64,000 bases of DNA. Source: Roseiconus lacunae (GTDB lineage: Bacteria; Planctomycetota; Planctomycetia; Pirellulales; Pirellulaceae). The position numbers and the translations under genes were made by a program. Within the stretch, counting starts at the first letter, position 1, and each line of letters starts with the position of its first letter. The notes beneath the pieces are model-generated. The model worked only from the letters and a program-made list of their open reading frames with translations, did not search any database and was not told the origin of the DNA. Of the stretch, positions 1 to 9,099 are shown piece after piece. The stretch covers positions 620,001 through 684,000 of the forward strand of contig NZ_VSZO01000001.1 in NCBI RefSeq assembly GCF_008312935.1. Direction: 5' to 3'.

Positions 1-1
1 C

Positions 2-1159
2 GCCAATTACGACGAATCCAAAATCCCGTCATACACTTTGCCCGACGTGCTCGGTGGCGTCTCGCACGCCAAGGATTGGCCGGCGAAACGCGCCGAATGG
101 TTGGACCTGTTGTCACGCGAAATGTTCGGACGCGGACCGGCGGCCGAAGCCGGCGGTAATATCACAGTCGCAAACACCGCACCGGAGGTCGAAATTCTTG
201 GCGGCAAGGGATTCCTGCGGCAGATGACACTGACCATCGCCGAGCAACCGATTGAGGTCGCAATGTTCTTGCCGGTGAAAGCCAAAGAAACTGCGGTGCC
301 GGTCTTCATGGGATACAACTTCGGTGGCAATCACACGGTTTTCGATCACCCCGCGATCAAACTGCCGTCCGGTTGGATGCGTAAGACAGATGATCACAAG
401 GCAAAGGAATCTGATCGTGGTGCGAATGCTTCACGATGGGCTATCGAACGAATTGTCGACGCCGGATTTGGTCTAGTCACGCTGTACTACGGTGACGTCG
501 ATCCCGATTACGACGATGGATTTCAAAACGGAGTCCATGCGGTTCTCGGGCCCCCAATAGCGGACGAAGCCGGCTCAATCGCCACCTGGGCGTGGGCCCT
601 TAGCCGCGTCGTCGATGTTTTGGAAACAGTTGACGAGGTCGACGCAAATCGGATCGCCGTCATCGGTCATTCGCGATTAGGAAAAACCAGTCTGTGGGCG
701 GGAGCCTCTGATCCGCGTTTCGCATTGGTGATTTCCAACAATTCGGGCTGTGGTGGCGCCGCCCTATCGCGTCGCCAATACGGCGAAACACTATGGCGGA
801 TCAACACGTCATTTCCGCATTGGTTCTGTAGCAACTTTACAAAGTACAACAATAAAGAAGACACAATGCCGTTCGACAATCATGTGTTGTTGGCATTGAT
901 CGCCCCACGACCGCTGTATGTCGCCAGTGCGGTCGAGGATCGGTGGGCGGACCCCAAGGGTGAATTCCTTTCATGCGTCCACGCCGATCCGGTTTACAAG
1001 CTTCTGGGCAAAGAAGGATTGCCGACAACATCAATGCCAACTGTCGGCAACAGCGTGCAGGGAACCATCGGCTATCACGTCCGCGAAGGTAAACACGACG
1101 TGAAAGATTTCGATTGGCAGCAGTACATCCAGTTCGCAAAACGGCACCTCCAACCTTAA
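2..1159 (+). CDS. CE15-type glucuronoyl/acetylxylan esterase, 5' truncated by the window edge
   Basis: The reading frame is open from base 2 and begins mid-protein (ANYDESKIPSYTLPDVL), so the start and any signal peptide lie outside the window. The fold is an alpha/beta hydrolase: the nucleophile sits in GHSRLGKTSLWAG (Ser codon 671-673) and a late His in EGKHDVKDFDW (1094-1096). This arrangement is typical of bacterial carbohydrate esterase family 15, which cleaves ester bonds between glucuronoxylan and lignin or related polysaccharide esters. A periplasmic or secreted role in polysaccharide use would fit the sulfatases further along. About 385 visible residues is near full family length. 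An acetylxylan esterase name is the main alternative; the substrate cannot be read from sequence. Confidence 0.85.
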   Translation, partial: ANYDESKIPSYTLPDVLGGVSHAKDWPAKRAEWLDLLSREMFGRGPAAEAGGNITVANTAPEVEILGGKGFLRQMTLTIAEQPIEVAMFLPVKAKETAVPVFMGYNFGGNHTVFDHPAIKLPSGWMRKTDDHKAKESDRGANASRWAIERIVDAGFGLVTLYYGDVDPDYDDGFQNGVHAVLGPPIADEAGSIATWAWALSRVVDVLETVDEVDANRIAVIGHSRLGKTSLWAGASDPRFALVISNNSGCGGAALSRRQYGETLWRINTSFPHWFCSNFTKYNNKEDTMPFDNHVLLALIAPRPLYVASAVEDRWADPKGEFLSCVHADPVYKLLGKEGLPTTSMPTVGNSVQGTIGYHVREGKHDVKDFDWQQYIQFAKRHLQP

Positions 1160-1388
1160 TCCAAGACAGCTCAAAGCGAGCAGGCAATCCAGTGCATTGC
1201 CCGCGAGAGCGCGACCAAGGAAGGCGCTGGCTTGGAAAGTACCGAGTGGAAGCGGAACGAAAGTTGCAACCGGTTCAAACGCGGCAGGATTTAGATGCGA
1301 CAAAATCTAAATTCGGACATGCCGGTACGATCAGCCCGTTTAAGGTGAACAGTGCCGCGCGAAAACTCCAACCTTTAGGATCAAAAAC

Positions 1389-1703
1389 ATGCGTCGGTTA
1401 CTTTGTTTCGCAGCGATCATGATCGCGATGATGTCGGTCACCACGGCCGGTAATCCCTACCTCTATAACCAATACCGTGCCGCGTTGAACGCACGCCGTT
1501 ATGCCGCGTGGCAACTACAGCGTCGCTACCAACCGAGGCCCTGGTACTATTCGCAGCCGATCGTTCGTCCGTACTATTACCCGGTACCGACGATCTTGCC
1601 GTCGACCAATAACCGCAGTTATCCCCAGCCGGCACTGCGTGGCTATTCTCCTCAGCCAGCCCTGCGAGGCTACACACCCAGCCCCGCACTGCAGTCTCAG
1701 TGA
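1389..1703 (+). CDS. Small secreted Tyr/Pro-rich protein
   Basis: The 104-residue product starts with a clear signal peptide (MRRLLCFAAIMIAMMSVTTA, then GNPYLY). The mature part is rich in Tyr, Arg, Pro and Gln and ends in an imperfect triple repeat around residues 80-104 (QPALRGYSP, QPALRGYTP, SPALQ). An AGGA Shine-Dalgarno lies 11 bases before the ATG. No enzymatic domain is recognisable. The composition suggests a small envelope or extracellular structural protein, which is inference. It stands alone, followed by a GC hairpin. The start is the first residue of an obvious signal peptide, so the ORF is probably real. Confidence 0.65.
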   Translation: MRRLLCFAAIMIAMMSVTTAGNPYLYNQYRAALNARRYAAWQLQRRYQPRPWYYSQPIVRPYYYPVPTILPSTNNRSYPQPALRGYSPQPALRGYTPSPALQSQ

Positions 1704-1749
1704 ATCAGCAATCGAAGGCGATCGACTTGATCTGGATTGCTGCGATCGC

Positions 1750-1769
1750 GCCCCGCGGTTCGGCGGGGC
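1750..1769 (+). terminator. Possible hairpin terminator
   Basis: Seven-base perfect arms GCCCCGC and GCGGGGC enclose a six-base loop, 46 bases after the stop of the small secreted protein. There is no T-run, so intrinsic termination is uncertain. It lies between convergent genes. Confidence 0.35.
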
Positions 1770-1818
1770 ACCTGGCGGGACAAACGATCCGACGACCAGC
1801 AAAACGTCACGAGACCGG

Positions 1819-2850
1819 CTACAGATTGGTCATCCAAGCGGCTTTATAGCGAAGCCCCAGGTTTAAGATTCGCTGCAACAGTGATTCATAATCGACGCTG
1901 GCGCGCTCGGCGGATTCGGCAAAGTCCTCACCATATTCGATGTTGGGATTCGCATTGGCCTCCAACACATAGATGTCACCGGAGTCCGTCAGGCGCAGGT
2001 CCATTCGAGCGTAACCGCTCATATTGAGGGCCCGGTAAACTCGTTTACAGATCTTGGCAATTTTTTCACCCGCTTCGCCGCGTAAGTCATCGGCCTCGTG
2101 AGTCGTGATGCCGTGTTTTTCCTGGTACTTGCGATTCCATTTCACTTGGCTGGTCGCGATCCGCGCGGTGTCGTCTGGCATTTGCCCGAAGTCCATCTCC
2201 CAGGCGGGGAAGGTTTGCAATCGCTGGTTGCCGATCACGCCGACGTAAATTTCACGACCTTCGATGTATTGTTCGACGATCGCATCATCGCCGGCATGCT
2301 CGTGGACAAAGCTAACACGTTCGATCAACTGCTCGTCGGTACGGACGATCGATGCTTGGCTGATCCCGAACGAAGCGTCTTCGGTGACCGATTTGACAAA
2401 CAGTGGGAACTCCAGCTTCTTCGGACGATGAACCGTCCGGCCAACCGGAAAGACGGTGAAGCGGGGCGTGGGGATGCGGTGATAGGTCAGGATTTTTTTG
2501 CTCAGTGCCTTGTCTTTGCTGAGCAATAAGCCGCGTGGATTGCATCCCGTATAGGGTTGCTGCATCAGTTCTAGGTAACTGATGATCGCGAAGTCGTATG
2601 TCACCACGCCGTGGAATTCTTCGAGCAGCATGAACGTGATGTGCGGTTTGAATTCAGTGAGCGCATCGCGGATCGGCGCCAAGTCATCGTAAACACCGAT
2701 TGGCAAGACCTCATGCCCGAGGTGTCGCAAGGTGTCGCAGACGTCAAATTCGGCCTTCCATGCGTCAAGCTCCTTATCAGAAATACCGTCCAGTGTTAGC
2801 GGGGGGACATGACCGGTCCGTACCAGCACCAACACACGCAGTTTGCTCAC
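1819..2850 (-). CDS. ATP-grasp ligase, D-alanine--D-alanine ligase-like
   Basis: The 343-residue protein has the D-Ala-D-Ala ligase/ATP-grasp layout: an N-terminal Rossmann-like domain, a central ATP-binding lobe (FPLFVKSVTEDASFGIS, VEQYIEGREIYVGVIGN) and the metal-binding end YVLEANANPNIEYGEDF with conserved Glu and Asn. Such enzymes form amide or peptide bonds through acyl-phosphate intermediates. It starts at GTG, and that codon overlaps the TGA of the upstream peptidase gene (GTGA), so the two are translationally coupled. The substrate is unknown: it is unlikely to be the housekeeping Ddl, given the missing Ddl neighbours and the pairing with a peptidase. Modification of a peptide or amino-acid conjugate is my inference. 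Confidence 0.8.
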   Translation of the reverse strand: MSKLRVLVLVRTGHVPPLTLDGISDKELDAWKAEFDVCDTLRHLGHEVLPIGVYDDLAPIRDALTEFKPHITFMLLEEFHGVVTYDFAIISYLELMQQPYTGCNPRGLLLSKDKALSKKILTYHRIPTPRFTVFPVGRTVHRPKKLEFPLFVKSVTEDASFGISQASIVRTDEQLIERVSFVHEHAGDDAIVEQYIEGREIYVGVIGNQRLQTFPAWEMDFGQMPDDTARIATSQVKWNRKYQEKHGITTHEADDLRGEAGEKIAKICKRVYRALNMSGYARMDLRLTDSGDIYVLEANANPNIEYGEDFAESAERASVDYESLLQRILNLGLRYKAAWMTNL

Positions 2851-3869
2851 ATCATCACCCGTCTATGGCCCGAATTGAGATAGTTGCTTGTCCGCAAGGC
2901 CACCAAAATCATTGCATCTCGTTTACAGACTTCCGCACTGGTGCCCAACCTTAGTTCTAGTTCTCGGCACCGCTCGATCATTTCCTGCAGAACTTGATCG
3001 ACCATATACGAGTATGCACCGGTCCAATCCGCGACGACCCGTCGGATCTCCCCACGCCATCGAGACAGCAGGGCCGCGGCGGTCGGGTTGCGACGATGAG
3101 CGCGATCGCAGGAGAAGAGCTTGCGAAGATCCTTGTCATAAACATTCGGATAATCCATTTCGTAGTACTCGCGTTTTCTACGGTAATGGGTCCGCAACGT
3201 ACGACGGATTTGGCTGACCGGGTCGATCGTCCGTTTGGACTGGACGACGGGGGGCTTGCCGACAATTCCGCTCATGAACTTGTCGACGTACTCCAACTTT
3301 TTCAGAGCCGGCCAGTTGCGGTACCGCGCCTTCCAACGACTTTTGGTCGGCAACCAAACCGCGAACGTCTCCGCAAAGTCTTCCAGCGGATGCGCCTGGG
3401 CGTACCACATGTCCAAGTGCAGCACGTAGTCTCGCGTTTGTGGATTCGGCTTGTAGAACTCCGGATAGGGGTCCGAAGGCTTACCGAACAGTTGACGATA
3501 GCGTGATTTGCGTCGGATTTGAAACGCGGTATCGATCGCGTGTCCGGCCTCATGCCGCAGAATTTTCATGCACCACTGCTTCGTCCCACCTTCGACTTCG
3601 AGCAATTGTTTGCGTTCGAGCCGGCACAATCGTGGATGGGCCAGATAGAACGGAATCGCGATTCCCGGTATACCATCGGGTGAAAACCAGTCGTCGCTGA
3701 GCCAGAAGTGCGGGCGGAACCGAAGTCCCCGCTCGGACAACTCGCCGTTGAGCTGGTCGACGCGGGCTTCCAGTGGCGTGTCACGGATCGACAGCTTCAG
3801 ATCGCAGATCCGCATGTCCAACAGTTCGTCGTCAGACATCGACGCTAGATCTGGCACGCTCCCACCCAT
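2847..3869 (-). CDS. Putative zinc-binding metallopeptidase (zincin-like)
   Basis: The signature HEAGHAIDTAF gives the two zinc-ligand histidines and catalytic Glu of a zincin. About 50 residues later HPLEDFAETFAVWL supplies a likely third ligand (Glu or Asp). The rest matches the general shape of the putative zinc-binding metallopeptidase family, cytoplasmic with no signal peptide. The frame is open to a GTG at 3965, but I chose the ATG at 3869 because a GTGGAG Shine-Dalgarno lies 6-7 bases upstream; that gives 340 residues. It is the first gene of a coupled pair with the ATP-grasp ligase (GTGA overlap). A ligase and a peptidase together suggest making and breaking the same amide bond, which is unproven. 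Confidence 0.75.
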   Translation of the reverse strand: MGGSVPDLASMSDDELLDMRICDLKLSIRDTPLEARVDQLNGELSERGLRFRPHFWLSDDWFSPDGIPGIAIPFYLAHPRLCRLERKQLLEVEGGTKQWCMKILRHEAGHAIDTAFQIRRKSRYRQLFGKPSDPYPEFYKPNPQTRDYVLHLDMWYAQAHPLEDFAETFAVWLPTKSRWKARYRNWPALKKLEYVDKFMSGIVGKPPVVQSKRTIDPVSQIRRTLRTHYRRKREYYEMDYPNVYDKDLRKLFSCDRAHRRNPTAAALLSRWRGEIRRVVADWTGAYSYMVDQVLQEMIERCRELELRLGTSAEVCKRDAMILVALRTSNYLNSGHRRVMM

Positions 3870-4021
3870 GGTTCTCCACAAACTTTTAGCAACGGTCGTT
3901 GATCGCGAGGCATCGCCATACGGTTCAGCCCTTCGGTGCGACGGAACGAACATGCGTCCAATCACATCGTCCGCTCAAACAAACAACTCTGACGTATCGA
4001 AGCCTCTGACACTTTCATCGC

Positions 4022-4055
4022 CCTGACCGCCTTGAAAGCCTGACCGCCTTGAAAG
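4022..4055. repeat. Two exact 17-bp tandem units in a divergent gap
   Basis: The unit CCTGACCGCCTTGAAAG is repeated twice without a mismatch and is followed by a third partial unit (CCCTGACACTT) and a CACACACAC run. It lies in the 313-bp gap 3870-4182 between the divergent metallopeptidase and GTPase genes, which must hold promoters for both. No other recognisable element was seen in that gap. Confidence 0.8.
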
Positions 4056-4182
4056 CCCTGACACTTCACACACACACTGAGTCGTCCGCTCGACGAAGTC
4101 TTACGGCATTGACTTCTTCAACGATAGGTCATCAAACACTGATGGCGAGTCTAACAACCCAACGAGATCAAAACAAACTCGA

Positions 4183-5427
4183 GTGAACGAGATCACCACG
4201 AATCGAAACCAGTCATCCACCCGTTGCTGCAAGTTGACCGGTGCGGGCCGTTCTGCCATCGCCGTGGTGATGATCGAAGGCCCCGAGGCGACGACATTGC
4301 TGCATCGCTGTTTTCGCACCCAACACACGCGGCCGATCACGATCGGAGAAGTGCGTTACGGGACCTGGTCGAAAACAGATCAAGCCGCCGGCGAGTCCGT
4401 CGTGCTGGTTCCCCTGCGTCACGACGGGGACGGCGATCGCTTTGAAATCCACAGCCACGGCGGAGCGGCCGCGGCCCAACGAATCCTCGACGATTTACAG
4501 TCTTTCGGCGCCGTCCTGGTCGATCCGTCGGAGCTGCAAACTCTCGATTTCCGCCCAAGCGATGACTCCCAAGAAGACGAAGACCTGCTCGTCGCCGAAG
4601 CCTTGACGGTCTTGCCGAAGTGCGTGACCACCAAAACCGCCGCGATTGTTCTCGATCAAATTCGTGGTGCGTTTTGCAACTGGCGTGATACCCAACTGCA
4701 AAGACTCAGTGATGCGGCCTCCGACGAGACAAATGCGGATGAGCTTTATCGCACGATTGTCGACCAAGCTCGGCTAATCGTAGACGCCGGCACAGTTGGC
4801 GTTCGTCTGACGCGTCCGTTTGATGTCGTCTTATGCGGCCCCCCCAACGTTGGCAAAAGCAGCTTGATCAACGCGTTGGTCGGCTATGACCGAAGCATCA
4901 CGATGGATGTCGCCGGTACAACCCGCGATGTGCTCGATGCGGAGACGGTCTTCAACGGCTGGCCGATCCGACTTCGGGACACCGCGGGACTGCACCGAGC
5001 GGCCAACGAAATCGAGCGTCTAGGCATCGAACGAGCACTCGATGCGGTCCGGCAAGCAGACCTGCTGATCGTCGTTTCTCAACCCGGAACACCCCGGCCC
5101 GGGGAACTGTTCGATCAAGCGATAGATCAATTGGCGACGATTCCGCCGATCATCCGAGTGCTCAACAAAGCCGATTTGATCGCCGATCAGACGGAGGCCG
5201 AGATAACGGATCCGAAGCCTATCGAGACGATCGCACCGGAGGGTCTGGGAGTCGACGATTTGATTCAGACGGTGCTCGACCATTTAACCGGCGCACTCAC
5301 GGCCCCCGGCACGCCGGTCCCTCTCAACACGCGGCAAAGGGATTGGATCCGATACGTCGCCGCGGCCGGCGATTTTCAGCAACTCCGGCAACGGCTTACC
5401 ATGTCCCAAAGCCCGTCATTTTCTTAA
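4183..5427 (+). CDS. MnmE/TrmE-like GTPase lacking the C-terminal Cys motif
   Basis: The layout follows MnmE, the GTPase for cmnm5U34 tRNA modification: a tetrahydrofolate-binding-like N domain (GAGRSAIAVVMIEGP), a helical part, and an inserted G domain with G1 GPPNVGKSS (about residues 219-227), GTTRD, DTAG (266-269) and NKAD (328-331). MnmE proteins normally run to about 450 residues and end in a C-x-G-K motif whose Cys is needed for activity. This one stops at 414 with no such motif, and the downstream bases do not encode it in another frame. The N domain is also diverged. It may be a paralogue or an altered MnmE. GTG start; the 3' end overlaps the convergent gene by 32 bases. Confidence 0.75.
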   Translation: MNEITTNRNQSSTRCCKLTGAGRSAIAVVMIEGPEATTLLHRCFRTQHTRPITIGEVRYGTWSKTDQAAGESVVLVPLRHDGDGDRFEIHSHGGAAAAQRILDDLQSFGAVLVDPSELQTLDFRPSDDSQEDEDLLVAEALTVLPKCVTTKTAAIVLDQIRGAFCNWRDTQLQRLSDAASDETNADELYRTIVDQARLIVDAGTVGVRLTRPFDVVLCGPPNVGKSSLINALVGYDRSITMDVAGTTRDVLDAETVFNGWPIRLRDTAGLHRAANEIERLGIERALDAVRQADLLIVVSQPGTPRPGELFDQAIDQLATIPPIIRVLNKADLIADQTEAEITDPKPIETIAPEGLGVDDLIQTVLDHLTGALTAPGTPVPLNTRQRDWIRYVAAAGDFQQLRQRLTMSQSPSFS

Positions 5428-5932
5428 TGTCCGGCTGATAGGTGCCGATCCAGTCATGGTATTCGTGCCAACGACTGTCATAGAAAACGAAAATCTCGCG
5501 GGACCGGCGGTCGACATAGATCGGCAAAGGATTGGCGAGTGTGGCATTCAGGATCGCCGCACTATCGAGATCGGTTGCATGGTAATCGACCGACAACGAA
5601 CACAAAAAGCGTGTCGGCGACTGCTTCACGGAAACCTCGTCCGGCGGCGACAACCAAGCCGAAAGTGACAAAAACGTTTCCCGTCGACTGAATCTTTCCT
5701 CAATCGACTCTTCCGGCCAGGGCTCGAGAATCTCGCGGCGAGCTTCCTCTAGCGGCATCAAGCCGTGATGATCGCCACGCAGATCGGACGAGGTCAGGTG
5801 ATCGGACGAGGCGAGCGTCGCAGCGGCGGCCCCCGATCTTTCCCCGGAAGGCGAATCCTGGGACCGGTCCTGAAAGACCACCGCGAATAGCAAGACACAA
5901 GCGAGAAGCGGAATCACAAGCAGTCGATTCAT
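5396..5932 (-). CDS. Membrane-anchored or secreted protein of unknown function
   Basis: The 178-residue product begins with one hydrophobic segment (NRLLVIPLLACVLLFAVVF), either a signal anchor or a signal peptide, followed by a low-complexity Ser/Ala stretch and a globular C-terminal half rich in Trp, Tyr and Asp (ending DIKKMTGFGTW). I recognise no family. Its ATG overlaps the TGA of the upstream DUF2306-type gene (ATGA), so both are likely translated from one message. The last 32 bases are shared with the convergent GTPase gene. Confidence 0.65.
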   Translation of the reverse strand: MNRLLVIPLLACVLLFAVVFQDRSQDSPSGERSGAAAATLASSDHLTSSDLRGDHHGLMPLEEARREILEPWPEESIEERFSRRETFLSLSAWLSPPDEVSVKQSPTRFLCSLSVDYHATDLDSAAILNATLANPLPIYVDRRSREIFVFYDSRWHEYHDWIGTYQPDIKKMTGFGTW

Positions 5933-6678
5933 GACAAAACCTCAACGGATGGTGAAACGGAAACAGAAAGAGAGGTGAGAGCTTCGCCGGAGACCGAATC
6001 GGCGGGGCGTTGATCCCCACGCCGTTGATGTTCAACGGCTTTTTCAGATTGGCGAAAGAGTGCGATGACGCTCGACTCGGCGACCAACAAACTGGCCACA
6101 AGACTCAGCCAAACGCTGGCGACATAGGTTTCTTTGCCGGTGAGAATCGGTATGCCGTAGGCCATCGCGATCTGCAGCAATCGAAACCAAACCGCACCGA
6201 GTGCAAGCGAATAGGACCGGATCATCCATTTGGCGTGCTCGGCGTACCGACAGCCACGTGCCGACCGGTATCCCTGCCACGTGGCCAGCCACCACAACAT
6301 GCCCGTGATCGCAAACCCGATCGCTGACAGAACGCCGCCTTTTGCGTTGACGCTCAACATCAATCCCGTTGGCGCGGCCATCCAAAGAACCGAATTAAGA
6401 TGCAGATAGCCGATCCAGCGGTGAAACCGGCGATGCCGAATCAGCCTTCGAAACATCAATGCCGGTCCGCTGAGCAAGCAAACCGTCGATGAGACGAGGT
6501 GAAGATAGAACGCGGTCTGCCAGAAAGCATCGTGCCTGAGCGGGCCTTTTTCCAACAGAAACGTCGCTGTTCGGTCATTGTCGAAGTAAGCCCACAGACT
6601 GACCACGATCCCGGCCGACCCCAACAGAAACAGGACCGTCCAACAAGAGCGAAAACGAAACGAAGCAAATAACAGCAT
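5929..6678 (-). CDS. Polytopic membrane protein, DUF2306-like
   Basis: About six or seven hydrophobic helices are visible, with conserved-looking HRRFHRWIGYLHL and EHAKWMIRSYSLALGAVWFRL segments, which match my memory of DUF2306 inner-membrane proteins of unknown function. His and Arg residues near helix ends could bind haem or metal, but that is speculation. The open frame extends to a GTG at 6738. The ATG at 6678 gives an N-terminus that moves directly into the first helix, so I prefer it (249 residues). Coupled to the next gene by an ATGA overlap. Confidence 0.7.
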   Translation of the reverse strand: MLLFASFRFRSCWTVLFLLGSAGIVVSLWAYFDNDRTATFLLEKGPLRHDAFWQTAFYLHLVSSTVCLLSGPALMFRRLIRHRRFHRWIGYLHLNSVLWMAAPTGLMLSVNAKGGVLSAIGFAITGMLWWLATWQGYRSARGCRYAEHAKWMIRSYSLALGAVWFRLLQIAMAYGIPILTGKETYVASVWLSLVASLLVAESSVIALFRQSEKAVEHQRRGDQRPADSVSGEALTSLSVSVSPSVEVLS

Positions 6679-6983
6679 TGACGATAGCCTTGATAAGGGG
6701 CTTGCTTGGCAGTTGAACAAAGCAGCCTTAGGCACCACTCCGTTCGGCCAAACGTCGAGTTTGCAACCTCGACCGGAGTATGATTTTGGACGGGCGTTGA
6801 ATCATCAGAACAATGTCAAAACCGCGTCAAAGCTCTGCCAAGATCCAGTCGCGTGAAACTGATCTTTGTCGATTTGACGATTTCGCCTATGTTTCACGCG
6901 TGGAAAACCGCAAGGGAAGCGTGCCCTGTCGGAAAAGGGACTTGCGGAAACAACAGACACTCTCCCACGGAAGGGATAATTCG

Positions 6984-9044
6984 ATGGATCATCGCTGGCG
7001 TACGCAACATTGGCGCATGCAATCCGATGCGATTCCAGCGTCCAACCCGAATGTCGGGCCGGCATTCCAACCCCACGTTCCGCCTCAGCCCGGTGCGTCG
7101 GGCGGCAGAGACGCCGTTCCGCATCATCCCGGTGTGGCACATGGCTATGCCGCACCGCAACCATCGCCGCCGATAAGATCGCATGACCCGAACGCGGCAG
7201 CGATCTATCACCAGCTCAGCCAAGCCAATGCGGAAATCGTCCGTTTGCGTTCCTTGCTGTCTACTGCGCAAGAAAAGCAGGATCGACAAACGGCACACCT
7301 GCGACAGGAAGCCCAAGCTCGCGCCGATCAAGTGAGAGAGCTAGAGCAGCAGTTCAGCCGCGAACGTGACCAAAGCCGAACGCGGCAACATCAGTTGCAC
7401 AATGAAATCGAAACCTTGAAACAGGAACTGGCTAACGCAGCCTCCGCCGCTTCGGGCGAACAGCGGCAGCTTACCGAACGTCTACAGCTTCAAACGCAGC
7501 GTCACGACGCCATTGTCAGCGAACGCGACCAACAAATCCGTGTCCAAGAGCTGCAGGTATCCAAAGCCGCAGAACAAACGCAGACCTTGAGAGCGCAACT
7601 CGAAGACACCGAGCAACGTCTTGAGTCTTGGGCTACGGCTCAGACAGCGGCCGTTGACTTGGCCGACTGGCTTGACGATCAATGCCGAAAAATGACGCGT
7701 GACGCCATCGCATCGGAATCTGCGTATGATCAGCTACACGACGAGGCGATGCGTTTGCTTCGTCAACGAGATCAACAGATTCGAAAACTTAGCGACACCG
7801 TTGCAGTCCTGCAGGTTGATCACGAAACGGTCGAACTGACCAACGATGACCTTGATCAATTGTGTGCCCGGCTAGAATTCGAAAATGAACTGCTCGCCGA
7901 ACAATGCGATTTGTTGACATCCCACGCCCGTCGCGATCAACAACAACTCGTCCAAGCAACCCAAACGGTCAGCGATCAACTCGCTACGACCAACCTAAAA
8001 CTCGATGCGCTCTCGCGGGAAAAACAGGCGTTGCTTGAAACGATCGAGCAACACCGTCAAGCCGAAGATGAATTCGATGCTTCGCTGTTCGCCAAAGAAC
8101 AGGAAATAAGCGCGATCAGTCGCAACATGAGCGACAAACAGCGGCAGCTTGATCATCTACGAAAAGAACATGCCGTCGCGATCGGACAAAACGATCAACT
8201 GCGAACCCAAGTCCGCGAACAAGATGGCAAGATCGAAGAACTGCAATCGAAACTCGCCGAGGCGAATGATCACGCCGACGAAGCGCTGAAGCTGGTCGAC
8301 GAGCGTGACCAAGAATTGCGTCAAATGCAAGCCGCGACGCGGGCCGCCGAAGCCAACGCGACACTGCAACAACACGAAACGGCGCGTGAATCAACGTTAG
8401 AGATCGAACGATTGGAAACGCTGGTTGAACAATATCAACGCGACGGCGAAACCCGTGCCGAAGAAGTCGGCCAGTTGACCGCCAAGACGGCGAAACTCGA
8501 ATCACAGCTTGCCGACAAAGAACGCATCAGTGAGGCCTTTGCCAAAGAAAACGACGGGCTACAAAAACAGCTCGAACAGGCCCACCGGCGGCTCGCCCAG
8601 ACCGAAGAAAAGTTGCATTTGGCCAACGAACGCTTACAGCTCGGAGAACTCGCCCTCGACGAACTTCGTCAGTCCGGTGGGGCATACGAAAACGAAGCCC
8701 GTCAATTGCGATCCGAAGTCGAGAACCACAAGCTTCGTCTGGCCGAATACGCCGATCAAATCGCGACGCTGCAACACAAACTCGAATCGGCGGCAACTGC
8801 ATCATCTCCGATCGCATCCCCGCTGAATGCGTCGATGCAAGCGATCATCGCGCGCCTGGAACAACGTTTAATTGACGAAACGCAACAATTGCAACTCTTT
8901 GATGGACTCGAACATCCGGCTGCCGAAGCGAAGCGGCTCAGCCGCGAACTCGCGCGACGCAACGCCGAACACGCTGCCGAACGTGAAGCTCTGTATCGCC
9001 GCATTCAAGAATTACACGTCGAACGGCGAAAGCTAGCCGCCTAA
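6984..9044 (+). CDS. Long coiled-coil protein
   Basis: After a Pro/Gly-rich N-terminus of about 60 residues, nearly the whole protein is heptad-like and rich in Gln, Glu, Arg and Leu, predicting a long alpha-helical coiled coil from about residue 70 to the end (686 residues). There is no signal peptide, membrane helix or enzyme motif, so it is probably a cytoplasmic structural or scaffold protein. The frame is open from 6813, but the ATG at 6984 has a strong GGAAGGG Shine-Dalgarno 6-8 bases upstream, and the upstream translation looks non-coding. SMC-like or myosin-like database hits would only reflect coiled-coil composition. Confidence 0.75.
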   Translation: MDHRWRTQHWRMQSDAIPASNPNVGPAFQPHVPPQPGASGGRDAVPHHPGVAHGYAAPQPSPPIRSHDPNAAAIYHQLSQANAEIVRLRSLLSTAQEKQDRQTAHLRQEAQARADQVRELEQQFSRERDQSRTRQHQLHNEIETLKQELANAASAASGEQRQLTERLQLQTQRHDAIVSERDQQIRVQELQVSKAAEQTQTLRAQLEDTEQRLESWATAQTAAVDLADWLDDQCRKMTRDAIASESAYDQLHDEAMRLLRQRDQQIRKLSDTVAVLQVDHETVELTNDDLDQLCARLEFENELLAEQCDLLTSHARRDQQQLVQATQTVSDQLATTNLKLDALSREKQALLETIEQHRQAEDEFDASLFAKEQEISAISRNMSDKQRQLDHLRKEHAVAIGQNDQLRTQVREQDGKIEELQSKLAEANDHADEALKLVDERDQELRQMQAATRAAEANATLQQHETARESTLEIERLETLVEQYQRDGETRAEEVGQLTAKTAKLESQLADKERISEAFAKENDGLQKQLEQAHRRLAQTEEKLHLANERLQLGELALDELRQSGGAYENEARQLRSEVENHKLRLAEYADQIATLQHKLESAATASSPIASPLNASMQAIIARLEQRLIDETQQLQLFDGLEHPAAEAKRLSRELARRNAEHAAEREALYRRIQELHVERRKLAA

Positions 9045-9099
9045 TCTACCCGCGGTCGCCGGCTTTCACTCGGGACCAAACTTTCGACCGTCTCGATCG

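Noticed and set aside
1289-1312. AT-rich inverted repeat ATTTAGAT/ATCTAAAT upstream of the small secreted protein
   Set aside because: Short weak stem without T-run or link to a known element; could occur by chance.
5428-5500. Frameshifted C-terminus of the MnmE-like gene
   Set aside because: Neither of the other two forward frames after the stop contains the expected C-x-G-K end; the region codes for the convergent gene instead.
7482-9004. Minus-strand ORFs opposite the coiled-coil gene
   Set aside because: Open only because of the Gln/Glu/Arg-rich codon pattern of the real gene; no start signals or motifs.
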